DNA from: Limnanthes douglasii subsp. nivea
Lineage: Eukaryota > Streptophyta > Magnoliopsida > Brassicales > Limnanthaceae
Assembly (NCBI GenBank): GCA_036936605.1
Contig: JAUPFV010000004.1
Coordinates: 293,302,009 to 293,366,008, forward strand
Reading direction: 5' to 3'
Length of the DNA stretch: 64,000 bases
The number at the start of each line of letters is the position of its first letter. The first letter of the stretch is position 1. Below the pieces are notes generated by a model. That model was not told the DNA's origin. It saw nothing but the letters and a program-made list of their open reading frames with translations, and searched no databases. Positions 1 to 12,060 of the stretch are shown here, one piece after another. The translations under genes were made by a program, and so were the position numbers.

Positions 1-235
1 ACTAATATACATAAGGAGGGGAATACCCAATTATTTTACTCAGAGAGAACCAACACTGCACTATATGATATAAATTAATTCTTGTCTTAAAATGAGGCCC
101 AACCCGGATAGCAAGATGTGAGTTTTATTGGAATGACTTGAAGATCCGAGAGATTTTGATGATATTGAGGGAGTTTAGATCACCACGATAGATAATAATT
201 AAATTATCAACAAAATAATGGTTGAAATTTTTAAT
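1..235. other. Unassigned left edge
   Basis: No ORF or recognisable domain. The LINE relic that starts near 236 may extend into this stretch, but I could not align it to the better LINE copies in the window. Confidence 0.3.
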
Positions 236-955
236 TTATTCACATTTCCATTGAAATTTGAAATACCTATCATTTCTTTTTTCATTTAGGATACTAAAAA
301 GGACTTTCATTATAAGGGCGACCAAAAAAGAGAAGAGGGCCACCTTACCAGAGCTTATTCCTACCTTAGAACTTACCATTGGGATCATCATTTGTGTTAA
401 CATTGTATGAGGGTTGTCTATACACTGAATTATCATAATGATCATATTATTTGGAAATTCCATGAATATAATAATGTCAAAACTAAGGTGCCAACATGTA
501 TTATAATACATTTTTAAACGATTGATTTTTTGTGCAACCGTTAGACTTTCATAATTCGTCTGGTAACCCCTGAAGAGTTTTTAGGATAGAAAAATGTTTC
601 ATAATTACTATACCCGAAGACTAACATCGATTGAGATTTATCAATTGGAGAAGGGAATAATCTCTGTATTTTGTTCGGCAGAATATTGGAGATAATCTTA
701 TAAACAACATTGCATCAAACAATTGGCCTAAAATTGGTGGCATATGAAAAAGAGTCCTTTTTAGAGATGAGGGCGATAGCAGTAGAGTTCCATGAAAGCT
801 TAAGGTAGCCCAGTGTTGAAGAACTTGAACACCCTCCCACAGATATGCTTGCCCGTGATACTTTAGGATTACTTAAAAAACTAGTATTATAGCCATTAGA
901 CCTCGATCTTTATCACTACCAATATAGAATACGTCATTCTTAATCTACTCGAATA
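236..955 (-). pseudogene. L1-type LINE reverse-transcriptase relic
   Basis: Read on the minus strand, 236-320 encodes a stretch close to the 'VLSSILKEK' block of the LINE at 32669-37997. Positions 650-950 follow, base for base with many changes, the minus-strand LINE at about 26560-26840, covering the region from the IISKIL segment back to the SGPDGF segment of the RT. Frameshifts and stops are frequent, so it is dead. It belongs to the same family as the two full copies further right. It stops abruptly near 955, where an LTR-like block begins, so it may have been interrupted or truncated there. Confidence 0.65.
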
Positions 956-959
956 TATT

Positions 960-1440
960 TGTAAAATCTGATGAGTCCGAATTCAGCATGCTCCCCGAAC
1001 AAGGGCAAAACGGTCTAGTCTCTCCGGAAACCGGACAGGTCACATGGACATGGATCGAACAGGTCACTTGGACCGGACAGATTACTTTGAACACTATGAA
1101 CATAGGGCTGTTCGAACTATGACAAAAGTACTAAAACCCTAAAAACTTCTTGACTAAGCAACTTGCTCTCCTACTTAGAGCTCATGGGTCTTTGAACATG
1201 ACCCGGGTCCATTAAACATGACCCGAAAGCCCATAAGGGCCCAAACATCACACTATAAATACCCAACCACCTGCATTAACTATGAATAATGAGAATTAAC
1301 TGCTACCAAGCTGCTTAATTATCTCTCTACTCTCTAAACACTTTAAACACCCACACACCACCACTTAAACACCCACATACCACCGTAAAATACCAACTGA
1401 AATTACCAGCCTACCCTTAGGCGATTATTGTCCACACCAA
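960..1440 (+). repeat. LTR-like promoter block (possible solo LTR)
   Basis: The 1190-1330 segment resembles 22950-23110 upstream of the gypsy gag: a 'catgggtctt' block, a repeated 'gacccg' motif, 'aagccca', a TATA box (TATAAATACC at about 1255), then 'tctctctac'. Both blocks end near a 'cacacca' motif. An imperfect 18-bp direct repeat containing 'acaggtcac' lies at about 1036-1080. No primer-binding site or gag follows, so a solo or truncated gypsy LTR is the simplest reading. Exact ends are uncertain. Confidence 0.45.
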
Positions 1441-1630
1441 AATCTATAATTTATATTAAAAAAGTACGAATAATACTTCGGACTATATATATAAAATTCG
1501 AAAAAAAATGGGATAAAAATCATCTTTAATTTTTCATGTTTTATATTTGTATCAAACTAGTCTATATCATTTATATTTATTTTTAGTACTCTCTTCCATT
1601 TTAAAATTTTGTGTGTTTAGTAATCGCGTG

Positions 1631-1771
1631 TGTTAAATAGTGAACAAAAGAGAGAAAAGAGAACGGCTAGGGTTTTGTATTACTTAGAAAGTATATATTA
1701 CATATAGCCTAAATATATTATTTATAGATAAACTATATGTGCTAATGGGCTTAGGCCTTATATCTCTAACA
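1631..1771 (-). repeat. 3' LTR of the non-autonomous element
   Basis: 141 bp, TG...CA ends on both strands, preceded at 1626-1630 by the target duplication GCGTG. On the element's own strand the purine tract lies immediately upstream. Confidence 0.9.
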
Positions 1772-1984
1772 CCCTCTCTCAAACTAGCAATGCTTATTCT
1801 TGCATTGTGAGTTCGTTACACAAAATAAAAACCAAAATTGAAACATCAACGAATCAAAACAAAACATCAAAACCAAAATTGAAACGTCAAAACCCAAAAA
1901 TCAAGCTCCAATCTTCAAGCTCCAATCTCCAAACTCCAAAACTCAAAACTAATCCAAACACCAAACGAATCTAAACGAAGTCAA

Positions 1985-2300
1985 ACAAAGCCAAACAAAG
2001 CCAAACAAAGCCAAACAAAGCCAAACAAAGCCAAAACAAAACCAAACAAGTCCAAACTAATCCAAACAAGTCCAAACAAAGCCAAACGAATCCAAACCAA
2101 GCCAAACCAAGCCAAACAAAGCCATAACAAAGCCAAACAAATCCAAACAAATCCAAACGAATCCAAAACAAAGCCAAACAAGTCCAAACGAAGTCAAACA
2201 AATCCAAACAAAGTCAAACTAATCCAAACGAAGCCAAACGAATCCAAACGAAACCAAACGAATCCGAACAAGTCCAACCAAGTCCAACCAAATCCAAACT
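1985..2300 (-). repeat. Degenerate 10-11-bp tandem repeat
   Basis: Repeated units close to CCAAACAAAG and CCAAACAAGT run for about 300 bp inside the non-autonomous LTR element. On the minus strand they give artificial open frames rich in L, F, V and W (for example 1971-2207), which I do not regard as genes. Looser AT-rich 'tccaaat' units continue to about 2600. Confidence 0.85.
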
Positions 2301-3148
2301 AAATCTATACCAAATCTAAATCTAAACGAAGAAAGAAATCTAAACACCAAAACGAAAAACGTCGATCTAAGTAAACGTCAGACAAAGTCCAAACGTCAAA
2401 CAAAATCTAAACACAAAAAAAATCCAAATGCCGAATTCAAATACTAAATCCAAATCCAATCAAACCCAAAATCCAAAATCAAACCAAGTCCGAATTCCAA
2501 ATCTCAGTGGTCCAGCAAAATCAAATCCAAATTCAAATACCAAACTAATATCCAAAAACCAAACTAAATTTAATTTCCAATTTCTAATTGCCAATTTTAA
2601 ATTTCCAAAATCAAAATCAAAATCAATTTGAATTCACGGTTTTACCAACAAGACAGTTGCACTGTTCCAGTTGTGATTTCTTCCAAACCGTAGCACCGAA
2701 TCATAATCCGACCGGTCATATTGAAGGGTTGGATGTCCCGAACATGCTCTGTAAAATTCAGTAAAAACGGACATCGTTTGCCTTTCGATCGGACCGTTTT
2801 ATTGGAGCTGCACACAGTAGATCCGAAAACCAAAAACTATATCTATTCTGACGAAAAGCAGAACAAAATTTCCAACACAAATCCAATCGAAAAACAAGAT
2901 AAAAAATTGGAAATCACACAAAAGCATATCCAAAACAATATCAAAGTCCAACAATAATATAACTCTCTATCGGATTTTAACATGCTCTGTCAAGATCAAT
3001 ACCAATACATAATCCAAAAATTGTCGAACAGATCCAAGATTTCCAAATAAATCCAATTTCAAACCGAAATCCAATACTACTACGAAATTGAATACCTGGT
3101 AGATCTACAAAACAGGGGGATCGCGACGGTTCCCCGATCAGATCAACC

Positions 3149-3162
3149 TGGCACTGATACCA
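3149..3162 (-). other. Primer-binding site (initiator Met tRNA type)
   Basis: On the minus strand this reads TGGTATCAGTGCCA directly after the 5' LTR. It matches the start of the usual plant PBS TGGTATCAGAGC except at one or two positions. It fixes the orientation of the element. Confidence 0.85.
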
Positions 3163-3303
3163 TGTTAAATAGTGAACAAAATAGAGAAAAGAGAACGACT
3201 AGGATTTTGTATTACTTAGAAAGTATATATTACATATAGTCTAAATCTATTATTTATAGATAAACTATATGGGTTAATGGGCTTAAGCCTTATATCTCTA
3301 ACA
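3163..3303 (-). repeat. 5' LTR of the non-autonomous element
   Basis: 141 bp, nearly identical to 1631-1771, followed by GCGTG at 3304-3308. Confidence 0.9.
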
Positions 3304-3308
3304 GCGTG

Positions 3309-4899
3309 TACAATTACTTGTATCTATCTCAAACAATAGATATTTATTTCATTTTTGATCTTCCAAATCTTTTGTCAATAATATACGCTCAAATTTTTAT
3401 CAATAATACTCAAATTTTAAAATATTAATATTATTAAAAAATATTAAAAATCTAAAGTATAATAGTCCATAAACAATCGCACGTCCGAAAACTCGGTAAA
3501 ATTTCATAACATAAAAATTAAAGCAAAATAAATAAAGTTATTAATTTAAAGCTTTCCTGAAACATGAAAAGAAATGGTGGGTTTGATGGTGGATTTTAAA
3601 ATAAATAAATTATCATCAATATTTGTAACCTCCTTGGTGGTTCAAAACTTTCTAAAAGAGGAAAGTTGATTAATGTAGTGCGACTTTCACATGCATACAC
3701 AGACACGAATAAACAAGTTCAATATATAGCACGGGCCAGAGAAACCAGGAATTGAAAACGCTTTATAAAGAAGTTTTGGAAAAACAGAATTCAAAGTGAA
3801 ATATCAAACCTTCTTGGTCTTGGGGTATAAAATTTGAAAAATAAACGAATACAGTAAAAACACCAATTCGACTATACCTTTATGGGCTGGGGTCCTAGTC
3901 TTTGCCTTGGAGATTGAAACTTGAAACCCACCATTGACTTTATTATGTTTGACAAAGACGGCTGCCTGCTTCATAGAACAATACCTTATCATGTATCTTT
4001 GGTCTTTATCGGTTTCAATGATGATATTATAAACTCATTTTGCTAGTAAAATTATACCATTATATAGTCATAAATAAATAATTATCCCCCAATTTATACT
4101 ACTAATTTATATTTATACGAACGAGATTATTATAAAATATGAAAATGGTACTAATATATATTTTATTAACTCAATATTTTTTTAAATTGTTAAAATGGAT
4201 AAATAAATTATATGTCGGGAAGAATATCGAGTGTAAATTATGGATTTGGAGGTCTTATAAACATTCTATTTTTTCGTTTTTTTTATCTTGTAAAATGTTA
4301 TTACTATTGAACAACTATGGGAATGATATTCGTTGTACCTCAAAATGGACGTAGGCAAGTTGTCGAACCACTATAAATCTACGTGTTCAAATTTTCTCTT
4401 ATTATGTTATGACTGTTAATTTTTCATAGAATTGTTACGTGTTTCCGGGTATAGTTCTTGGAATAGTCTGTTTGATACCTGAGCGGGTCGAATATATTTT
4501 GTATAAGCGTTATATGATTGATCTGAGGATGTTCATAGAAAGGGTACGAGTCTCGATACCATCGACGTTCTTCTACTTTATCAAGTGATAGGTCGATTAG
4601 CCTCAGTTGAGATTCAGAGTCCCTATTACATATATTTCATTAAAAATCATGCGCCACACATTAAGGCCAATCTAGGGGTCGACACATCAAAATAGGGACC
4701 CTAGCTAAGGTCTGAGAAAAAACATCACTAGACTCTAACACTAGAAGAACCTCAGGTCCAACCTCTAGATGCAGTTCAACAATAACCTCCGCAAACTCAG
4801 CAAAAACATATGATGCAACCACTTTCTCATATTATACAACAATTATTGAAACCGCAATAGCATCACATGCACCCCTCTCCACAACCTTTGCAATGAGTT
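3309..4899. other. Intergenic; possible small exon at 3878-3992 (-)
   Basis: Mostly AT-rich and featureless. On the minus strand, 3992-3878 gives an open stretch from an ATG to a good splice-donor context (AAAG|GTATAG). It is unusually non-repetitive compared with its surroundings but has no domain I recognise, so it is only a candidate exon of an unknown or dead gene. From about 4440 to 4900 the sequence may be the untranslated leader of the gypsy relic that follows. Confidence 0.25.
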
Positions 4900-7186
4900 T
4901 TTCAACAAATTCTTTAATTTTAAATCCATCTTGCGCAACGATGTTATGAGATGGGAAGTACCATTTGAACCCTTATGGTAAACATTCTTACTATTTGTAT
5001 CTGTACTTCCTGAGTCGTAACCAGTCGTATCTAAAAATATACCAAGGCTTTGATCAAATTATACGACGGAATGATGTTGTCGATGGTACCTCTGGCATTC
5101 AAATGTATAATATATCAAAGTCACATTCGAAACCTGTAATTTTCCCTCGAGAATTACCTTATAAATTTGATCAATGCAAAATTGAAAATAGCGATAGATC
5201 TAGGGATCTTGAACATCGTATCGAGAAATTCAAGATTGTAATGTTCAAATTTGTGGAGGATGCCTGTTTACTTTTCATACATTTTTATGACTTGTAACGG
5301 ACATGTTTTAACATGGTTAATCAATTAACTTTTGGATACATATATAATTTTAAAACATTATCATCATTATTCAAAGATCAGTTTGTTGGGAGAAAGATCA
5401 TAAATGGAGATATGAACTAATTGGAATGAAAATCTAAAAGATTATACTCAGTGCTTTGTAAAGACAAAGAATAGCTTTGAATATTAGCATCAAGTCGTTA
5501 CATGTGCGTCTTTCAAACCAAGGACTATGTCAAGCCTACTAGACAAGGACATAATAATCGAACCAAAAAAGAGATAATACACTCGAAGGTTAGGAAAAAC
5601 CAGAAACCTCATATATGTTAGAACCCAACTTCAACATCGACAATACTATCGTACCATCCGCGTTCGACCGATTCTAGCAGTGATACCACATGTAGCCAAT
5701 TACACAAGTGATCCCAATAACGATTGAGACTAAGGCTAAGCCTCCTTGGAAACACTTTAGCAAGAGGCTAAATTGAGCATAGGAATAGATGAGGCAGTTG
5801 AGGTGGATATATAAATTATAAAGAGAATAATCATATTAAGCATTCAGACTATAGTAGCTCGAACAAAGAGGGGAACCAACAACAATGATCAAGGCAAGGG
5901 CTACCTGGATTCTTGCTTCAGTTGAGATGTAGTCATGACTATAGAAGGAGGAGACTTGTTGTTAGGAGTCACTAAAACTTCAAGAAATAGGAATGCTTCT
6001 GGTCTTGAGTTGTAATACCAAGGACATACCGCTACCCACCAACGATTTATGTTGATGAAGACCATCACGAGTCATGAGCTTTGTAATTCCGGGAAAATAC
6101 ACAAAAATATTTAATCTTGCCAATGGTAAATGCTTCAAAGTTGGTACAACTCTTTCAGGTACCTCTTAGCTACTTCGCTATCATTTTAACTAACAAATTA
6201 CATGTTTTTGCTTATAATTTGATGTTACAAAGAAACCTTCAGATATTAATTTCCATAAGGTATCAGTCAACCCAAATGTTTTGCTGATCATCTAGAAGAG
6301 AATCGATTTCTCTCTCAAAAATTCAGAGGCCATTACGGTCGAGGTATGTTGGTTGAAAAAATGTCGATCATATCGATGAGCCTACCTACATAGTATGGAT
6401 TCCCAACCCAATCCTAGTTCAGAAGAAGAATGGGAAGTGTTGAATATATGTTGACTTTACTAATTTGAACATAACATCTCACAAGGACCCATTCTCAGGT
6501 CAAATATAAAGCCAATATTAGATTCAACTTCAAACTCTTGCCATTTATGAATGTCTATTCATAATACAACCATATTCAAATGCATTTGATGGATCAATAA
6601 TGTAATAATTTCATTATTAACTAAGGTATTCATTGTTATAATGACATGCTCTTCATATTGAAGAATTAAGGGGTTACTTACCAAAGATTTCTCAAAAAGT
6701 CTTTTCGTAGTTAGATAGGTCGGAATATGGAAATGTATATTAATGATATACTTCTTAAAAAACCCGACGACGCCGACCACATCATAGACTTGGAAGATAC
6801 ATTCACCAACTTAAGAGACACTAACTTGACGTTGAATCTGGATAGGTATGTTTATGGAGTCCACTGGGTTCCGTAGTTAACGAAATAGATATAGAGGCCC
6901 ACCTATCACAGTTTACAGCCTTAGTATCTATGCTACCACCCAGGTCAATCAATGAAGTTATGATATTGGTTGGGAAGTTGGCGACCTTGGATAGGTTCAT
7001 ATCTCATTTATTACACAAGTACTTTCACGTATTCCAAGTGTTGAAGAAACCTAACCGTTTTTAATATTCCGATAATATAAAAAACGTCTGAACAAGATAA
7101 AAAAGTACTTGGCTTTTTTGTAGGTCTTCTAAAAGCCTATACTATGTGAGATGTTATATACATATACATATACATTATTTGTTACC

Positions 7187-7219
<33 letters not shown>

Positions 7220-8945
7220 CTCTGATTATACCATTAGTGCAATACTAGTCTGGGAAGTATACGAAAGCCCGAGTCCAATATACTACAAAATCAAGAGCCT
7301 CATATATGTATAGATAAGATACTTCCTGCTAGAGACACAAGATCTCGCCTTAGTATTAGTGGCTAGAAAATGAGAGCTTACTTACATGACCATTCCTTTA
7401 TCATCTAAACCTTTTTCCCACTTCATAATATGTTATCAAGATCAGAATATTTGGCCGCCTAACTCGTTAGTCAGTAGTGTTATATGTTAACATATAGTAT
7501 GACCCAATAACATCTATAAAGAACCATGCACTAGTTGATTTCCTACCCAAATTCCATATTGAGAGGCCTTTGCATACCTTTTAGAATCTACCTCGAGAGT
7601 GAGTAGTCCGTACATATGGTGGGTTAAGTTACTGAGGATGAACGACTTATATTCATCTTACTACTTCTTTAGAGGCAGTAATGCACTATTCTATGCTATT
7701 TGGCTTCCAATCTACTAATAATGAGGCAGAATATGTGAAGCATCGATATTAGAATTACCGTAAACTCATATTTACGATGCTAAGTGAATAAAGTTATATA
7801 GTGACTCATATAAAGTAACAAATCATGCACTTAGACAAATAGAGACAAGTAAAGATACGCTCACACATACTTGAAAGTTGTAAAGAAGCTACCAAGTGAT
7901 TTTGATTAAAATACACTTTAACAAGTTCATAAGGCTGATAGCTTCTTGGTTAATTCCTTAGCTTCACTAGCGTGATCATATGCAGCCCCATGATTCATAT
8001 TGCAAGAACGCATATCCATAGATATTCAACGACCTAGATAGAGAGATAGATTGATATACTTTTATTCAAAACTACCTCATGGCTGATATATTACCAAGCA
8101 TTAAGGTCAAAGCTCGTAGCCTAAAACAAAATCAAACTAGTATGTACTAATAGAAGTGTGATACTTATCTAAATAGGTTGAAGCTCCTCCCATATCAAGA
8201 ATCATAGCTAAGAAGGTGATTAAATTTGTAAAATAATAATATATGTTGCATGCTCAACATGCCAAGGGTGATCATCACTAACAATGTTACATAATTCAGA
8301 AACGTCTAAGTTGTTTCGTTTTTCCAAAAACATGACTTCCATCAACACTTTTCAAAACCCTTACACCTTCAAGCTAACGAAAAAATTGATATTAATTACA
8401 TAAGCATAATTGATGTCTTGAAGAATGCATTGGAAGGTTAAGCCACTGAGTTCCCTAAATTATTCCATGAGATCATTTATGCTTACCGAACCACCTCTAA
8501 GACTACCATATGAGAAACCTCACTTACCTTGGTCTATGGGATGGATGCAGTAATCACAACTGAGATAGTTTTTATTTTCTTCAAAGTTTCACATTCTGTA
8601 GAATATAACAACACTAATAGAATGAAGGTCGAGCTATATGTAATAGAAGAAAGATGGACTAAGGCCCACTTGAGGCTCCAGTGCTATTAAACACTAATGA
8701 AAAACATGTATAACTAAAAATGTATGGTCAAAGATGCCAATTTGGTTACAAGGTATCAAGGAAGTTATTTCAGCATAATAAAGATCCAAATGATGGTAAG
8801 GCCCAAATTGGAAAAGACCATATAGAGTAGTCGAAAAGCTTAAGAAATGGACATATAAGTTAACTGATGACTAAGGTAGATAAGTTTCACACCCTTGGAA
8901 TATAGAGAATTTAAAACTCTATTAAGCCTGAAGAAATGGAATATA
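4900..8945 (+). pseudogene. Ty3/gypsy gag-pol relic
   Basis: The order is gag, RT, RNase H, integrase on the plus strand, with stops and frameshifts throughout. Gag: 5130-5290 follows the plant gypsy pattern LPxKF...DPEDHIEKF...DACLL, and 5300-5400 has the SLFKDQFVGRKI block. RT: 6370-6860 includes remnants of the 'NPILVQKKNGK' block, a YIDDML-like 'YINDIL' at about 6735, and 'DLEDTF..LRDTNL..NL'. RNase H and tether: 'ISRF...FFQVLKK' near 7000, 'ALVDFL' near 7530 and 'GFQSTNNEAEY' at about 7700. Integrase end: 'AYRTT..TT..T...VYGMDAV' near 8480-8550, and the GPYRVVE-like stretch before 8930. Lineage features suggest a Tat-like gypsy, which is inference. No matching pair of LTRs was found. Confidence 0.8.
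7183..7212. repeat. (TA)n microsatellite
   Basis: Uninterrupted TA dinucleotide tract inside the gypsy relic. Confidence 0.9.
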
Positions 8946-9589
8946 AATCATCTATCATGTAATCATAGCTTATTCTAATTACGAACTCCAATTTGGAACT
9001 ATCTTATGACTAGATGAGCTATGTATTTTATATGAATGGACACTCTCCTGAGAACTTTTTCCCAACTTTAAAACTTCGGAAGAAAACTTTAGAATTTTAT
9101 ATGTTTCTCATTACGATTTTTTTAGTTTTTCGTTCTTAGAATAGACTTCATTATATTCTCTTTAATTATATCCAGTTTATTATAGCTTTGACATTTATTA
9201 CTTCATCCTATGTCATATTATGAATGAAGGCATGTATATTTCTACTAGCACTACTAGTTCCATTCCATATGCCAAGAAAAAAAGTATTTCAGGTGTTGTG
9301 TTTTGCGGAGTAGTTTTATATGATCATATCACTTATTGCATGAGGTCATTTTACTTCATGAATGTACCTTCTAATATTATATTACTATCATCAATGATTA
9401 TTTCGTATGTAACATCCACTTGTTCATTTCTTATGAATGGAAAACATAAAATAATTTTGTGTAATACCTTTTGCTCGCTAGAACGACATGTGATCATTTT
9501 GGAATTACAAACCATTACAAATTATGATGACTCTTGGTATCTCATATTTACAACATATGTTAATCTTTAAGAAGTTTATAACTTCCTTT
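8946..9589. other. Spacer between opposed gypsy relics, possibly LTR remnant
   Basis: It follows the integrase end of the plus-strand gypsy directly, where a 3' LTR would be expected. The 9050-9110 segment ('ctttttccc...aaaacttcgga') looks like the U5 end of many plant gypsy LTRs, and a similar string occurs near 59850. No TG/CA boundaries could be fixed. The plus-strand open frame at 9220-9570 has no recognisable content. Confidence 0.3.
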
Positions 9590-12060
9590 GTTTTCATTCT
9601 CGCTAGAGTATCTGCTTCCACCCATTTTGAAATATAATCCAGAGCCACCAATATATAGTATCTTACTCATGAGGCCTTCATTAGGCCCCCCAACTAGGTC
9701 AAAGCCTCATCTTTTGAATGATATTACTTATAATGGTTTCGAAAATAACAATAAGAACTTGAGCTGGATTAGCAAAGTGTTAGTAGGTCTCACAATATTT
9801 AACAGAGTTATTTAAATTATGTTACTATAGTAGTGAGGGCATCGACTATTAAATCTTTGCCAACCTAGGAGGTGAGGGAATCAACTATTAAATATTTACA
9901 AACCTAAAAGGTGAGAGCATCAACTTTTGACTTCTCAATTCTCGATACTTGATCAAAATTCACTTGATCAAATAATAATGCATATCAGCTTTATTCCTTC
10001 CAATATTGAATCACGTTTTTCTTTTTTAACCTTTAATTATACCAAGGCTTGGTTGACTATTATTTTCTAATATTATAAGAGCTTTAACCTTATAGCCCTA
10101 TAAAGTTTGGCTAGTCTCATCTCAGCTAGTACAAACTCATATTTTACCTCATTGTTAGAGACAAAGAAATCAAATTTGATGACTTAGGTCATTGTTTCTC
10201 CTATAAGGGATGTTATTTTTACCCTTGTTTTGGAGGTTATGTTATGGATTTATATGTCTCTTTTAATATGCTAAGTTGGATTTGGATTATACGCCGAAGA
10301 TAGAGGCCTTTTGGAGTGAAGCTCAACAAACAAATATGGTAAGGCATATGGCATAGATTGTTACTTTTAACTCAAAATTAATAGCAAAATATCATAGATC
10401 CACAGATGATATGTTGAGTTCACTATATATATCATGCTTCTATAGCATGTTTTTTAGAGGGAAGGAAGTTCTGAATGCTATCGTATATTCTTGAAAGTAA
10501 AGCCTCATCTTTCTCACCCTTACTACTACTAAAGTTAGGAAAAAAAATTATAAATTTAAAATAACATTTATGGACGTCTATAAAGGACTTACTAACATAA
10601 TATATAGGTCGGCATATATTTATATTTTCGGTCACTAAAACTCTACTAACCGCATAATCTGACACGACTAAATATAAAAATAAAAACTCACCGATTTCGA
10701 CTTTGTTATTACTTCTCGAAGGCCAAGAACCCCTTGATCTTATTACAGCTTCATCGTGAGAAAGAGTCTGGTTGAATATACTAGCCCATTTAAGTATATT
10801 AAAAAAAGGGTTGGAACTTTTCTGAAGAGTTTGAGATGAATATATTCAGAGCAATTAATCTTCATGCTAGAATTTGAACTTCTTTGATTTTTTTTGGATG
10901 TCTTGATTGCATTCAAGTTTGATAGTTGCGTAGGATTTGGTTTTATTTCATAGTGAAAATGTAGCCCAAGAACTTTCATGATCTCACACCTAAGGTGCAC
11001 TTCTTTAAATTAATTTTTTGGTTGGCTCTTCTGAAGTTATTAAAGGTCTCGACAAAGTCTGCAAGATGGTGTTTATCCTAATTTATTATGACCATCGTGT
11101 CATCGATGTAAGTCTATAGGTTTTGGCCAATGAGGTTTGAAAAAGTTTTATTGTCCAACCTTTGATATGCGTCATCGCCATTATTTAGCACTAAGGACAT
11201 AAATTTATAGTAATAGAGTCTTTGTTATGTGTAAATTGTCTATATTCTTGATCAACTTCATTCATTTAAATTTTATTATAACCGGAATATGCATCCATGG
11301 AGGATAACATCTTGATCCGTGAGGTTGCATCCACTAGTTGATCAATTCATAATAGACATAATGAGTCTTTTGAAAAAGATATGTTCAATTATATAATGCC
11401 AATGCACATTCCCTACTTCATTTTATTTTTTTAAAATAACATTAGTTGAATATCCATATTGGGTATAATAATTATTGTATATGTCCTACTTTACTAAGCA
11501 TGTCTACCTCAGGTAGTATCGTTTCTGACTTCTCTAGGGAGAATAGTCTCCTCATCTATTTTGCATTGATGGATGTTGAGGGTCAAATGCAACTTGTCTC
11601 GGTTCGATTCTTTGATTCTTCTTAATAAAATTATAAGTATTGATTCTTTAGTGCAAGTTATTCTCAAATTTAATATTCCCCATCGTTGTGGAACTTGTAA
11701 ATTTTGTTATTGCCCCTTATTTTTCTGGAAGTCTCAATTGTACCGGGGCCTCCAAAATATGAACACTTCCTTGGCTCTACCATATACTACCCCCAGGTTC
11801 TTTGTAATTTTCGTGTAGAGACCTTGGTCGAATCTCTATGGCTTTAAGTTGTTGATATAGTTACTTTTTTGTTTATATTAAAATTACTTTTCGGCTTGCC
11901 TCGAAAGTTTGTGTTTGTTTATGCTGTCTTGACCTTGTATGAACTTCAAGCTGAGGCTTTGCTTCCTGGACTTCTTCCACTATAAGTGGCTCATTAGCAT
12001 TTTTCTCAAGGGGTGGGAAGAAAGATAAGCATTTTTCTGAGCATTTTTCAAGAACAAATA
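9590..12060 (-). pseudogene. Ty3/gypsy pol relic
   Basis: On the minus strand the order is RT, RNase H, integrase. RT: 'DQLVDATS...LSSMDAYSGYNKI' at about 11300-11360, 'YQRL.NK.F.NLIGQN..TYIDDT' at about 11100-11170, and 'KVLG...YEIKPNPTQL' at 10900-11000. RNase H: 'SDYAVS.VLV...RPIYYVSKS' at 10570-10665. Integrase core: 'LVALDYISKWVEA' at about 9605-9650. A gag-pol linker probably lies at 11560-12060. Many stops. It points toward the plus-strand relic at 4900-8945, so the two pol regions are tail to tail. Confidence 0.75.

Larger units (their letters stand above)
1631..3303 (-). mobile_element. Non-autonomous LTR retrotransposon, complete
   Basis: Two 141-bp direct repeats (1631-1771 and 3163-3303) begin TGTTA and end TAACA and differ at about eight positions by eye. 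They flank 1.39 kb. A 5-bp target duplication, GCGTG, lies at 1626-1630 and 3304-3308. A primer-binding site complementary to initiator-Met tRNA lies at 3149-3162 on the minus strand, and a purine tract (GAGAGAGGG, 1772-1780) abuts the other LTR, so the element reads right to left. No gag or pol domain is visible inside, and the interior is partly a 10-bp tandem repeat. It must have been mobilised in trans, probably by a copia-type element, which is inference. It is larger than a typical TRIM. Confidence 0.9.

Noticed and set aside
1971..2207. Minus-strand ORFs rich in L/F/V/W repeats
   Set aside because: They are the 10-bp tandem repeat read in two overlapping frames, with no gene-like composition.
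9220..9570. 116-codon plus-strand ORF
   Set aside because: Lies in probable LTR debris between two gypsy relics and shows no domain. A stop-free run of this length is expected by chance in some places.
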